Part shown: positions 32,778 to 39,667 of the stretch, piece by piece
How positions within the stretch are numbered: position 1 is the first letter of the stretch
Layout of the letters: every line of letters begins with the position of its first letter
DNA from: an uncultured Oscillospiraceae bacterium
GTDB lineage: Bacteria; Bacillota; Clostridia; Oscillospirales; Oscillospiraceae
NCBI GenBank assembly: GCA_944386985.1
Contig: CALXDD010000028.1
Location: 1 to 39,667, forward strand
DNA length: 39,667 nt
Direction: 5' to 3'
The notes under the pieces: generated by a model
Seen by the model: only the letters and a program-made list of their open reading frames with translations
What the model was told of the DNA's origin: nothing
Databases searched by the model: none
Translations under genes and position numbers: made by a program

Positions 32778-34082
32778 TCACTTCCTGCTCTGCGCCACCT
32801 TTTCCAGAGCACGGTCCGCGGCGGCAATAATCCGGTCAATCACCTGCTCGTCATGGCTGACAGAGATGGCGTGGTGGGCAAGAGGCTTGGGAATCACCAT
32901 GATCCCCTGCTCCAGCATGGCGTTGGCAAAAATGGCGTAATTTTCCACGTTGCTGCCTGCCGCGTCGCGGTAGTTCTCCACATGGTCCGTAAAATACCAC
33001 TGGAGATGTCCGCCCCGGCCGTTCATGACCGCGGGAATTCCCAGCGCCTTGGCAGTAGCCTCAAAGTGCTCCTTCATCCGCTGGATATTCTTCTCCATTC
33101 CCTCCCGGGCGCTGCCGTCCTCCATCAGCGTCAAAGCCGCCAGCGCCGCGGCCACGGAGTAAATGTGGCCGTTGAATGTACCGACAAAGCTGGCGGTCCC
33201 CTTGGACGCCACCGTCTCCATCACATCGCTCTTGCCTGCCACCGCAGCCATAATGTGGCCGTTGGCAATGGCCTTGCCGAAAATAGAGAGATCCGGCGTC
33301 ACATTGAACCACTTCTGGCAGCTGCCCTCCGGCACACGGAAGCCCGTCAGCAGCTCGTCAAAGACCAGCAGGATACCCAGCTCGTCGCACAGCTCCCGCA
33401 GGCCCTGCAAATAGCCGGGCTTGGGCTCCACAAAGCCGATATCGATCAGCACCGGCTCCAGGATCAGGGCCGCCAGGCGGTCCTTATTGGCGGTCAGGAT
33501 CTTCCGGGTGACCTCCAGGTTGTTGAAGGGGACAATCACAGTGTTTGCCACGATCCGGGGATCCAGCCCTCCGGCGCCGGGCACCGGTACGGGGTTCTCC
33601 ACATCGCCCACGTCCTTCAGACTGGGGAAGGTACTGATATTGACCTCGTCCGACCAGCCGTCATAGGCGCCTTCCACCAGGGCAAAGTCATTCTTGCCGG
33701 TATAGGCTCTGGCCATCTGCATCACATGGGTGATCGCCTCTGTTCCGGTATTGGTAAACCGGACCCGCTCAGCGGGAATAATCCGCAAAAACGCCTCGGC
33801 GGCCTCCACCGCCAGCTCCGTCTCCCAGCCGGTGGTCAGTCCCTCGCACCGTGTCAGGTTCTCCTGATAACGGGTGGTGAAGGGAGCGTAGCCGTGGCCG
33901 AAGAAGATGGCGCCGTTGCCCATGATCATGTCGATGTAGCGGTTGCCGTCCACGTCCGTGATATAAGCGCCCTCGCCCTTCTTGATATAATAGGGATAGG
34001 GGCTGCGCGCTCTGGAGTTGGAATGCACGCCGCCGGGGACGGTCTTGATTGCTCTCTGGTACAACTGTTCAGACTTTGTCAT
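32778..34082 (-). CDS. Class III aminotransferase, glutamate-1-semialdehyde aminomutase-like
   Basis: 434-aa PLP enzyme. It opens like HemL (SEQLYQRAIKTVPGGVHSNSRA) and has FTNTGTEAITHVMQMARAYTG near 108-128 and the PLP-lysine in SIFGKAIANGHIMAAV near 260-275, intact. HemL itself would be expected with tetrapyrrole genes; here the neighbours are a deacylase and peptide transporter genes. Beta-amino-acid aminotransferases share the same fold and similar N-terminus, so a catabolic transaminase or aminomutase acting on the imported compound is more likely (inference). The start chosen is the ATG at 34082, 8 nt after AGAGG; the ATG at 34088 is too close to that site. Confidence 0.85.
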   Translation of the reverse strand: MTKSEQLYQRAIKTVPGGVHSNSRARSPYPYYIKKGEGAYITDVDGNRYIDMIMGNGAIFFGHGYAPFTTRYQENLTRCEGLTTGWETELAVEAAEAFLRIIPAERVRFTNTGTEAITHVMQMARAYTGKNDFALVEGAYDGWSDEVNISTFPSLKDVGDVENPVPVPGAGGLDPRIVANTVIVPFNNLEVTRKILTANKDRLAALILEPVLIDIGFVEPKPGYLQGLRELCDELGILLVFDELLTGFRVPEGSCQKWFNVTPDLSIFGKAIANGHIMAAVAGKSDVMETVASKGTASFVGTFNGHIYSVAAALAALTLMEDGSAREGMEKNIQRMKEHFEATAKALGIPAVMNGRGGHLQWYFTDHVENYRDAAGSNVENYAIFANAMLEQGIMVIPKPLAHHAISVSHDEQVIDRIIAAADRALEKVAQSRK

Positions 34083-34123
34083 TTCCATATCCTCTTTTCT
34101 TGTAATATCCCGTTACGGTGCCT

Positions 34124-35047
34124 TTACCGAATCTCCGAATCCAGATCCCCGATCATGAATGTAAAATCGCCCGGGATAATGCGGTTGATGTTCCCGCGCA
34201 TCAGGATCATCAGGTTTTTCTCATAGGGCGCGCGGATTTCCTCCAGCAGCTCCAGCGTCATGGGGTTATAAACGCGGCCCAGCACCACCTTGCCCTCCAC
34301 GATGGTGTTCATCGCATCATAGGTCAGCGCCGGAACAAACAGGCCGCCGTGGTGGGGGTTCACATGCTCAATGTGGGAGATCATGATCTGGTCGTCCCGC
34401 TTCTCGGCCTCGCCGTCGATGGCCTTCTTCAGCTTCAGCATATTGAGAACGGCCTTGACGCCCTTCTCCACATAGTACGGCTCATTGGGGCCGCCGCCGC
34501 ACTCAATGGTCACCGTGGAGATATTTTTGGGGTTGGTGTAGGTGGCGCTGGTCCCCTCGTAGTCCACCACCGGACGGTAGAGGATCTTCGCCAGGGACGC
34601 ACGGGACAGCTCCTCATCGTTGAGCACATACGCATAGTCCACCACCGGGTCCTGGCCGCCGGAGTGTACATCAATATACGTGTTCAGGTCAAACAGGAAC
34701 TTGTCGGCGATAACCCGGGCCTGGATCTGCGTGATCGTGCCGTCATAGCTTCCCGGGAAAATCCGGTTCATGTTGGTGGAGTCCACCGGCGTATTGCGGT
34801 TGGCATCTTCAAAGGCCAGAGGGCTGGCCACGGACATGATCTTGACCTTGCCGTGGACCTCCATTCCCTTCAATGCCTCCACCACGCGGCGGGCAATCTC
34901 CACACCGATGGTCTCATCTCCGTGGATGCTCGCTGTGATTCCTACAACCGGGCCTTCGCCGCCGGAAAACTCATGGACAGGAAGCTTCAGCTCCAAGCCA
35001 TTTGTCATGTAGCATACAGGAATCTCATAATACCGATAACTGCTCAT
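34124..35047 (-). CDS. Succinylglutamate desuccinylase/aspartoacylase family deacylase
   Basis: 307-aa zinc-dependent amidohydrolase of the AstE/AspA (M14-like) fold. Zinc ligands are visible as His and Glu in ASIHGDETIG near residue 39-48 and His in IDVHSGG near 125; the catalytic glutamate is in VTIECGGG near 180. Members remove acyl groups from N-acyl amino acids or open related amides. No arginine-succinyltransferase pathway genes are near, so it is not AstE in function. The ATG at 35047 has AAGGAG upstream. It lies between the regulator (87 bp) and the aminotransferase (41 bp) and probably processes the imported substrate. Confidence 0.86.
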   Translation of the reverse strand: MSSYRYYEIPVCYMTNGLELKLPVHEFSGGEGPVVGITASIHGDETIGVEIARRVVEALKGMEVHGKVKIMSVASPLAFEDANRNTPVDSTNMNRIFPGSYDGTITQIQARVIADKFLFDLNTYIDVHSGGQDPVVDYAYVLNDEELSRASLAKILYRPVVDYEGTSATYTNPKNISTVTIECGGGPNEPYYVEKGVKAVLNMLKLKKAIDGEAEKRDDQIMISHIEHVNPHHGGLFVPALTYDAMNTIVEGKVVLGRVYNPMTLELLEEIRAPYEKNLMILMRGNINRIIPGDFTFMIGDLDSEIR

Positions 35048-35133
35048 ACTTCACTTCTCCTTATCTACCGTAATATTTCAAATGGATGTTTTCCGGCAGG
35101 CTGTTCCCAGCAGTCTTTAAGCATCCGCCTGAA

Positions 35134-35679
35134 TTAAAAAATAGCCGGTGTCGTCACACAAAGCATCTTCAGCTCGCAGGACTGACGGTTGATGGTCTGG
35201 TGAGGCAGGGTGGACGGGAAATGGATCACTTCCCCCTCCTCCACTTCAAATTCCTTCCCATCAATGATAAATGTTGCCGTTCCGCTCATGATGTAATAGA
35301 ACTCTTCCCCATTGTGGACCATCACCTCCTGCTCGCAGTAGTGAGGCTCCATCGTCAGCAGGAGTCCCTCCAGCTTCCGGTTATCAAACTTGCTGCTCAG
35401 CGGAACATACCGCACATAGGAGCGTTCCAGATCCAAAATGATCTCGTTGTCCTTCCGGTTGACAAAACTGGCCTGCTCTCCGATGTCCAGCAGACTCCCA
35501 ATCGGAATTCCAAGCGCATCGGCAATCTTTTTCAGCGATGTCAGCGTCATTGAGCAGACGCCGCGCTCAACCTGTGAGAGGAAACTGATCGACAGCTGCG
35601 TTTTTTCACTGAGTTCTTTCAGCGTGATCCCCAGCGATTTTCGCGTCTCCCGGATTTTTCGGCTGATTTCCTGCTCCAT
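35134..35679 (-). CDS. XRE-family regulator with C-terminal cupin domain
   Basis: 181 aa. Helix-turn-helix at residues ~8-62 (RKIRETRKSLGITLKELSEKTQLSISFLSQVERG, then SLKKIADALGIPIGSLL) and a cupin at ~105-175 (YCEQEVMVHNGEEFYYIMSGTATFIIDG, then EEGEVIHFPSTLPHQTIN). This architecture is typical of small local regulators that sense an amino acid or polyamine-like ligand through the cupin. It is the first gene of the operon with the deacylase, aminotransferase and transporter, behind a consensus promoter and tandem direct repeats, so autoregulation is likely (inference). GGAGG lies upstream of the ATG. Confidence 0.9.
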   Translation of the reverse strand: MEQEISRKIRETRKSLGITLKELSEKTQLSISFLSQVERGVCSMTLTSLKKIADALGIPIGSLLDIGEQASFVNRKDNEIILDLERSYVRYVPLSSKFDNRKLEGLLLTMEPHYCEQEVMVHNGEEFYYIMSGTATFIIDGKEFEVEEGEVIHFPSTLPHQTINRQSCELKMLCVTTPAIF

Positions 35680-35726
35680 ACCGCTTCCTCCCCTTCCTGC
35701 ACCATTGGTGTCAAGAAGTTTCAGTT

Positions 35727-35769
35727 TCAGTTATTTTTAAGTTAATTGTCAGTTATTTTAAACTTATTG
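35727..35769. promoter_or_regulatory. Tandem direct repeats, candidate operator of the XRE-cupin regulator
   Basis: Two adjacent near-identical units of 22 and 21 bp, both starting TCAGTTATTTT (35727 and 35749) and ending in ATTG, located between the transcription start and the ATG. A third partial TCAGTT lies at 35721. The position fits roadblock-type repression. Confidence 0.6.
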
Positions 35770-35789
35770 TAAAATTGAAGTATGACTGT

Positions 35790-35818
35790 ATTTTAATTCT
35801 ATGAAATATATTTGTCAA
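35790..35818 (-). promoter_or_regulatory. Promoter of the regulator-deacylase-aminotransferase-transporter operon
   Basis: Minus strand consensus -35 TTGACA (35813-35818), 17-bp spacer, -10 TAAAAT (35790-35795), giving a ~104-nt leader that includes the direct repeats at 35727-35769. Confidence 0.75.
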
Positions 35819-35880
35819 TCCTTTTATTGAGTAAAGTGCGGATCTTACCGGATGTCCACCTCTATGCATCTTTTTTCGCT

Positions 35881-36954
35881 TTATTTGTCCACCACAAGCA
35901 GATCCTTTGTAAAATGATTCAGCACTTCCACGGAATTTTCCGTCACCACTACGAGATCTTCAATACGGACGCCCCACTTCCCCGGGAGATAGATCCCCGG
36001 CTCCACAGAGAAGCACATTCCCGGCGCAATCAGGATCTGACTTGTGGAGCTGCAGTCCGGAAGCTCGTGGAGCGCCAGGCCGATTCCATGTCCGGTCCGG
36101 TGAGTAAAGTAGTCGCCATACCCTGCGTCACTGATTACCTTCCGGGCTGCGGCGTCCACCTCGCACAGCGGCCGTCCCACCTGGATCGCCGCGATCCCCG
36201 CTGCATTTGCCGCAGCGACAATGTCATATACTTTGCGCTGCTCATCGCTGACCTGGCGGAAAAAGATTGTGCGGGTCATGTCGCACCAATAGTGCTTGAC
36301 GGGCGCAAAAATATCAAAAATCGCAGGCTCCCCCGCCTGAATCCGGGCAGCGCCGCTTGTATGATGGGGCTTGCTGCAGTTCTCTCCATAGCAGATAATG
36401 TGTTCATAGGCCACATCCGCGCCCCGGCGCAGATGGGCTTCTCCCACCAATCCTACCATCTGCCGCTCGCTCAGCCCATCGCCCAGATGCCGGATCATCT
36501 CCTCCATCGTCGCATCATTCAGTGCGGACGCCTGCCGCATAAGGGCGATCTCCTCGTCATCCTTATACGTTCTGGCCCGATCCACCGGCTCGGAGCCTAA
36601 CCGCAGTTCCAGTCCCGGGCACCGGTCCAGCAGAGGCAGCATAAACTTTGCCCGAAGATATTTATCCACTCCAAGCACGCCGCTGTGGATCACCGATGCC
36701 ACCATTCCCATCACATCATCCACATCATCATAGAGATGGATTGTCAGCCCTTCCTGGGCCTGCTGGGGAAACATATGGTTATTGAACAGATGGGCCTGCC
36801 CCTCTGTATTGATATATAACGCGAGGAGGCGTTCTCCGGGGTCATACCCGATTTCGGTCAGATAATAGATGGAATCCGGGTCGCTGATGATGATCTGGCT
36901 GAGATTTGCGTCCTCCATGTTGGCAATCACTCGTTTTAGACGCTCCTGTTTCAT
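35881..36954 (-). CDS. M24 family metallopeptidase (Xaa-Pro aminopeptidase-like)
   Basis: 357-aa pita-bread peptidase with an N-terminal creatinase-like domain (~1-130) and a C-terminal catalytic domain. All five metal ligands are visible: Asp and Asp in FDIFAPVKHYWCDMTRT near 225-240, His in THRTGHGIGLALHE near 298-311, Glu in MCFSVEPGIYLPG near 327-339 and Glu in VRIEDLVVV near 343-351. The family includes PepP/PepQ, which release residues next to proline. The ATG at 36954 follows AAAGGAG with 9 nt spacing. It lies just upstream of the peptide-uptake operon and may digest imported peptides; it has its own promoter. The open frame continues to 37257 without a site. Confidence 0.92.
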   Translation of the reverse strand: MKQERLKRVIANMEDANLSQIIISDPDSIYYLTEIGYDPGERLLALYINTEGQAHLFNNHMFPQQAQEGLTIHLYDDVDDVMGMVASVIHSGVLGVDKYLRAKFMLPLLDRCPGLELRLGSEPVDRARTYKDDEEIALMRQASALNDATMEEMIRHLGDGLSERQMVGLVGEAHLRRGADVAYEHIICYGENCSKPHHTSGAARIQAGEPAIFDIFAPVKHYWCDMTRTIFFRQVSDEQRKVYDIVAAANAAGIAAIQVGRPLCEVDAAARKVISDAGYGDYFTHRTGHGIGLALHELPDCSSTSQILIAPGMCFSVEPGIYLPGKWGVRIEDLVVVTENSVEVLNHFTKDLLVVDK

Positions 36955-37057
36955 TGTAACCGTCTCCTTTCGTTTATACCGAAAATCATGCCGCTTGCTT
37001 GCACATCCCGCGGAGCAGCTTTTCTTCTCCACGGCGTCGCTCTGCGGACAGTAAATT

Positions 37058-37087
37058 AGTGTAGCACAGTTGTTTTGTATTTTCCAA
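37058..37087 (-). promoter_or_regulatory. Promoter of the M24 peptidase gene
   Basis: Minus strand -35 TTGGAA (37082-37087), 18-bp spacer, -10 TACACT (37058-37063), ~104 nt before the ATG. Confidence 0.5.
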
Positions 37088-37184
37088 TTTTTTTCGATCC
37101 TATCGTTTTCAGGCGCCGCGGCAAAGGAACGCAGTTTATATTTCGCACAAGCGGCTGCCAACCTCAAACGGTCCTTCCGGGCCG

Positions 37185-37548
37185 CGCCGCCAGTGCGGCG
37201 TAAATTCAAAGCGCAGCGGGAAATTGCACAGGGGGCGGCTTTGCCGTCCCCGCGCATTTGAATTTCCGAAGGGCGGAGGCGACCTTAGCCGCCTGGAACC
37301 AGAAAGAAAGACACGCTTTTCAGCGTGTCTTTCTTTCTGTCTTGTCCGAACACTTTAGATACTTGACAAGATCGGGGCCCCACACAGTGGGGCGGCGCTT
37401 TTGCGCCGTACGAGCGTTTTGCCGCAGGCAAAACCTCGGCGGAGGCGGAATTCACTTCCGCCGAGCATTTTAAATTTCCCCAGGTATCCAAAAAAGAAGC
37501 ACCTGCTTTGCAGGTGCTTCTTTTTTGTCTTGTCTGCAAGGTATAGAT
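37185..37548. repeat. Hairpin-dense block of two diverged tandem units (188-bp period)
   Basis: Gene-free stretch between the M24 and PIN genes (36955-37582). Unit 1 (~37185-37360): stem 37185-37200 (CGCCGC arms), outer stem AAATTCAAAGCGC (37202-37214) with 37252-37265, inner stem 37231-37251, and a perfect 17-bp hairpin 37301-37338. Unit 2 (~37377-37548): stems 37377-37393, 37394-37407, 37416-37434, 37435-37465, and a perfect 16-bp hairpin 37490-37526. Both units carry GCATTT-AATTTCC, a CC(T/A)GG..CC box, the long hairpin, then TGTCTTGTC and TAGAT at identical spacing (37338/37356 and 37526/37544, offset 188 exactly). The stems differ in sequence but keep pairing. No coding potential recognised. 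Confidence 0.8.
37490..37526 (-). terminator. Terminator of the ATPase-PIN operon
   Basis: Perfect 16-bp stem AAAAAAGAAGCACCTG / CAGGTGCTTCTTTTTT, 5-nt loop, 56 bp after the PIN gene stop, ending in six T residues on either strand. It is also the last hairpin of repeat unit 2. Confidence 0.85.
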
Positions 37549-37582
37549 GCCGCTACTCTTATTGACTATGTATGATCAAAGT

Positions 37583-38065
37583 CTATTTATTTTTCCTCCG
37601 GGCCAATCCGCCTGTGTGAGAATACCCCTGAAGATGGCCGTCAAATGCCCAAATTCGCATTTCGCCAATGGGCTGTCGGTTCTTCCAATAATCATTAAAC
37701 TGTTCAATAATGCTGATGTCACCAAAACCTGTCTGGTCCTGAGCCCGAACAGGAAATTGGTTCATAATAGTCTCTAATGTGTCTAGAGAAATACCAGGAA
37801 CTGTATTCCAGTTATCCTCTGAGTTCACCGCTTTTTGAACAAGCGTCGAAAACTGAACTGCAATTTGATAGCGCATAGTCCCATCAGAAATATGCGCTAT
37901 GTGATTTCCGGTTTCAACCAAAACAGCAACAGGCAAAACGAATACATCTCCCTTGGCAGCAAGAGCTTCGTATTCTGTTTGTGCCTGTGCATGACGCTCA
38001 TTCATCTTTGGTATATTCAAAAGTTCAACTAAGACGGAGGTATCAATAAAGTGTACATTACTCAT
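37583..38065 (-). CDS. PIN-domain nuclease-like protein
   Basis: 160 aa. The four acidic residues of a PIN active site are in place: Asp8 in FIDTSVLVELL, Glu51 in LVETGNHI, Asp116 in TGFGDISII and Asp142 in WAFDGHLQGY. PIN proteins are metal-dependent ribonucleases, often toxins or effectors. The chain lacks an N-terminal DNA-binding antitoxin partner of VapB type nearby. Its ATG overlaps the 3' end of the AAA ATPase gene by 8 bases and uses a GGAGG inside it, so the two are coupled. This argues for a two-component system where the ATPase controls the nuclease. The gene is clearly more AT-rich than the neighbouring operons. Confidence 0.82.
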   Translation of the reverse strand: MSNVHFIDTSVLVELLNIPKMNERHAQAQTEYEALAAKGDVFVLPVAVLVETGNHIAHISDGTMRYQIAVQFSTLVQKAVNSEDNWNTVPGISLDTLETIMNQFPVRAQDQTGFGDISIIEQFNDYWKNRQPIGEMRIWAFDGHLQGYSHTGGLARRKNK

Positions 38066-39359
38066 GTTTGCCAGCCTCCGTTATATGGGAACCAAAGTCA
38101 AAAGGCTTGATCGGCTTCGTATTTTTAATTGCATCAATTAGCTTCTCGGACTCCATTGCATCTCCAATTCCACCGGAAGCTAACAAGCCCGCTTGATTGG
38201 GAATATCAACATAAGAAATTATTTTACTGGACTGCGATTGAGTATCTCTGTATACAACGGAAACCCCAAGAATTTCATTTTTATCCAAACCATTTAGAAT
38301 TGTCACATTATGCGTTGTCACAATAAGATCAATTTTTCGCTTTGTCGCAATCCCACAAATAGCTTGCATAAGTTTGATAACACGACTTGGATGAATACCA
38401 TTATCCACTTCTTCTATTGCGATCAAACTGTTCTCAGGCTCACTCATGACAGCAGCCAGAACCGCAATACACCTTAGCGTGCCGTCAGATAGGCGTGCAG
38501 AATCAATATTCTCTGTAGTTTTACCATTTTGTTCCTTCTGTACAAGAATAACATCATTGATTTGTGTCTTAACGAAACCGATATCCTTAATTTCGTTTTC
38601 AGGCAAATCTTTTACAACATCACAGAATGTATCCCATTCTTCAGAGTTCTTCTCCTTAAGGGAATATAGAACAGCTGATAAATTGCTACAATTACGACGC
38701 AATGTGCTATCACCTACTCGGCTATAACCTCGCATCATAGCAGGGATAGGATCAAGAATGAACATCTGTGTAAGACTGTTTTGCACCTTCTGAATTTTTT
38801 GAAGAGTGCTCTCGTAACATTCGATATCAGAAGGCAACCGACTTTGCATTTGAGAAAGAACTGACATGCTACGTATTACACGACACTCGGGATTCTTTCC
38901 TCTTTTTCCGTTTGTATATTCAACTACAATGTCCCCACTATCCGCATTTGAGGCAGCAGCTTTAAAAATCACAGATCCGTTGATTGCGTCTGTTTGAGCA
39001 TTTTTAACTAGATAAAGAGATTCTTCCTCAACTGTAATCCGGTTTGTGGTACCGATACGAATCCGATAGAGCAAGTCATATTTATCATCCCAATCTATTG
39101 TACATCCAAGTAGAAACGAGCTTGCGCCAAATCTACAGCACCCCTTTGCTCCGCCGCGGATGATTCCCTCGCTGTTCTTAGTTCCATCAAAAATCATGCT
39201 CAAATCTCGGCCAGTCGCTACTTCGGAAAGAATCTGTATTCCTTCAATTGCATTACTCTTCCCAGATGCATTCGACCCAATGAGAGTAGTAATTTGTTCA
39301 AGCCATAAAACAGCACGTTCATAGCCTTTGAATTTTTCAAAAATAAACGATTTAATCAT
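38058..39359 (-). CDS. AAA family (ABC/SMC-type) ATPase, OLD/RecF-like, coupled to PIN protein
   Basis: 433 aa. Walker A GSNASGKS at residues 28-35 after a FEKFKGYE start typical of AAA_15/AAA_21 proteins; ABC-like signature LSDGTLRC at 290-297; Walker B SLIAIEEVDNG at 311-321; H-loop His350 in VTTHNVTILNGL. The central part (~95-260) is an insert with helical stretches that may dimerise. No C-terminal TOPRIM domain, as in OLD or GajA, is recognised: the chain ends ~70 residues after the H-loop. The ATG at 39359 follows GGGGGG; promoter at 39428-39456. Such ATPases commonly pair with a nuclease effector in phage defence (PARIS, Gabija, Rlo types); here the partner is a PIN protein. AT-rich: 19 G/C in the 60 bases 38281-38340. 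Confidence 0.85.
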   Translation of the reverse strand: MIKSFIFEKFKGYERAVLWLEQITTLIGSNASGKSNAIEGIQILSEVATGRDLSMIFDGTKNSEGIIRGGAKGCCRFGASSFLLGCTIDWDDKYDLLYRIRIGTTNRITVEEESLYLVKNAQTDAINGSVIFKAAASNADSGDIVVEYTNGKRGKNPECRVIRSMSVLSQMQSRLPSDIECYESTLQKIQKVQNSLTQMFILDPIPAMMRGYSRVGDSTLRRNCSNLSAVLYSLKEKNSEEWDTFCDVVKDLPENEIKDIGFVKTQINDVILVQKEQNGKTTENIDSARLSDGTLRCIAVLAAVMSEPENSLIAIEEVDNGIHPSRVIKLMQAICGIATKRKIDLIVTTHNVTILNGLDKNEILGVSVVYRDTQSQSSKIISYVDIPNQAGLLASGGIGDAMESEKLIDAIKNTKPIKPFDFGSHITEAGKHE

Positions 39360-39427
39360 TGCTTGCCCCCCATTCAAAAAGCGTATGCTGCTATATAAGC
39401 AATAGATATCTTTTCCACTTTTTGTGT

Positions 39428-39456
39428 ATTATATCATACAGATACTAAGCAGGCAA
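39428..39456 (-). promoter_or_regulatory. Promoter of the ATPase-PIN operon
   Basis: Minus strand -35 TTGCCT (39451-39456), 17-bp spacer, perfect -10 TATAAT (39428-39433), ~69 nt before the ATG. Confidence 0.65.
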
Positions 39457-39514
39457 TCGAAAACCGCATTCACAGCAGAGTGCAAATTTTCGGCAACAAA
39501 CATTCAGCGCTTCT

Positions 39515-39667
39515 TCAACGGTTTACTTTATCGAACAACTCCCTGCTTATAATTGCCGGATGGTGATCCTGGTATAGAAAACGCTCACGTTCTCCCACAT
39601 TCTTAACTTGTTTCCCAGAGAACAGATCTTTCACAAAGGTTTTCTGCAGCAGAACATCTCCTGTGTA
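39515..39667 (-). pseudogene. Truncated large serine recombinase (3' fragment)
   Basis: Open frame entering from the right edge, 50 codons then TGA at 39515-39517. It reads YTGDVLLQKTFVKDLF, then a KQVKNVGERERFLYQDHH segment and PAIISRELFDKVNR. This matches the middle 'recombinase' domain of large serine integrases/resolvases (G-N/D-V-x-LQKT and HxPII/AIIxxExFDxV). Functional family members continue for ~150 or more residues with a zinc ribbon and coiled coil, so the protein here ends too early; I infer a decayed integrase. It lies directly upstream of the ATPase-PIN pair. Confidence 0.72.

Noticed and set aside
32778-34082. Assignment as hemL for tetrapyrrole synthesis
   Set aside because: No other heme or cobalamin genes are nearby and the gene is embedded in a peptide/acyl-amino-acid operon, so the biosynthetic role is not supported.
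37583-39667. Complete prophage or integrative element
   Set aside because: Only an integrase fragment and two cargo-like genes are visible; no structural, replication or conjugation genes and no attachment-site pair could be identified in the window.

Overview
The window looks like chromosome of an anaerobic, fairly high-GC Clostridia member of the Oscillospiraceae type (Flavonifractor, Lawsonibacter or Oscillibacter relatives). This is inferred from AAAGGAG-type ribosome binding sites, a Firmicutes class II GalT, selenium-molybdenum accessory genes (yqeB, yqeC, selD), an RsgI-like anti-sigma factor and an aconitase-X/enoate-reductase cluster. No rRNA, tRNA or CRISPR array was seen. Most genes are on the minus strand, so operons read right to left.

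Layout. 1-6740: a full arginine operon, argG-argH-argC-argJ-argB-argD (argD cut by the window edge), with a sigma-A-type promoter before argG. Two of its intercistronic gaps each hold a copy of a ~177-bp, six-hairpin repeat whose stems differ by compensatory changes. 6900-11960: Leloir galactose operon galK-galT-galE behind an AraC-family regulator gene; the galK promoter carries two direct repeats 21 bp apart. 12100-13430: a class I/II aminotransferase with its own promoter and terminator. 13470-15580: an ECF sigma factor translationally coupled to a membrane anti-sigma factor with an RsgI-like part and three PepSY repeats. 15660-17020: divergent yfcE-type phosphodiesterase and HAD phosphatase. 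17040-20260: yqeC-yqeB-unknown-selD, maturation of selenium-dependent molybdenum hydroxylases. 20400-24330: two-subunit aconitase X followed by an Fe-S/flavin enoate reductase, tightly coupled. 24400-25650: lrgAB. 25720-27100: a membrane-bound XRE regulator and a small membrane protein on the plus strand. 27170-35820: an operon of XRE-cupin regulator, AstE/AspA-type deacylase, GSA-aminomutase-like aminotransferase and a five-part peptide ABC transporter; an M24 aminopeptidase lies just upstream with its own promoter. 37185-37550: a gene-free, hairpin-rich block made of two diverged tandem units with a 188-bp period. 37583-39667: an AT-rich island with an AAA ATPase overlapping a PIN-domain nuclease gene, next to the truncated end of a large serine recombinase.

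The core pathways (arginine, galactose) are conventional. The parts most worth following up are the two structured repeat families, the ATPase-PIN pair beside a recombinase remnant, the AcnX-enoate reductase operon, and the peptide-uptake/deacylase/aminotransferase operon. All functional calls come from reading motifs by eye; no database search was run.
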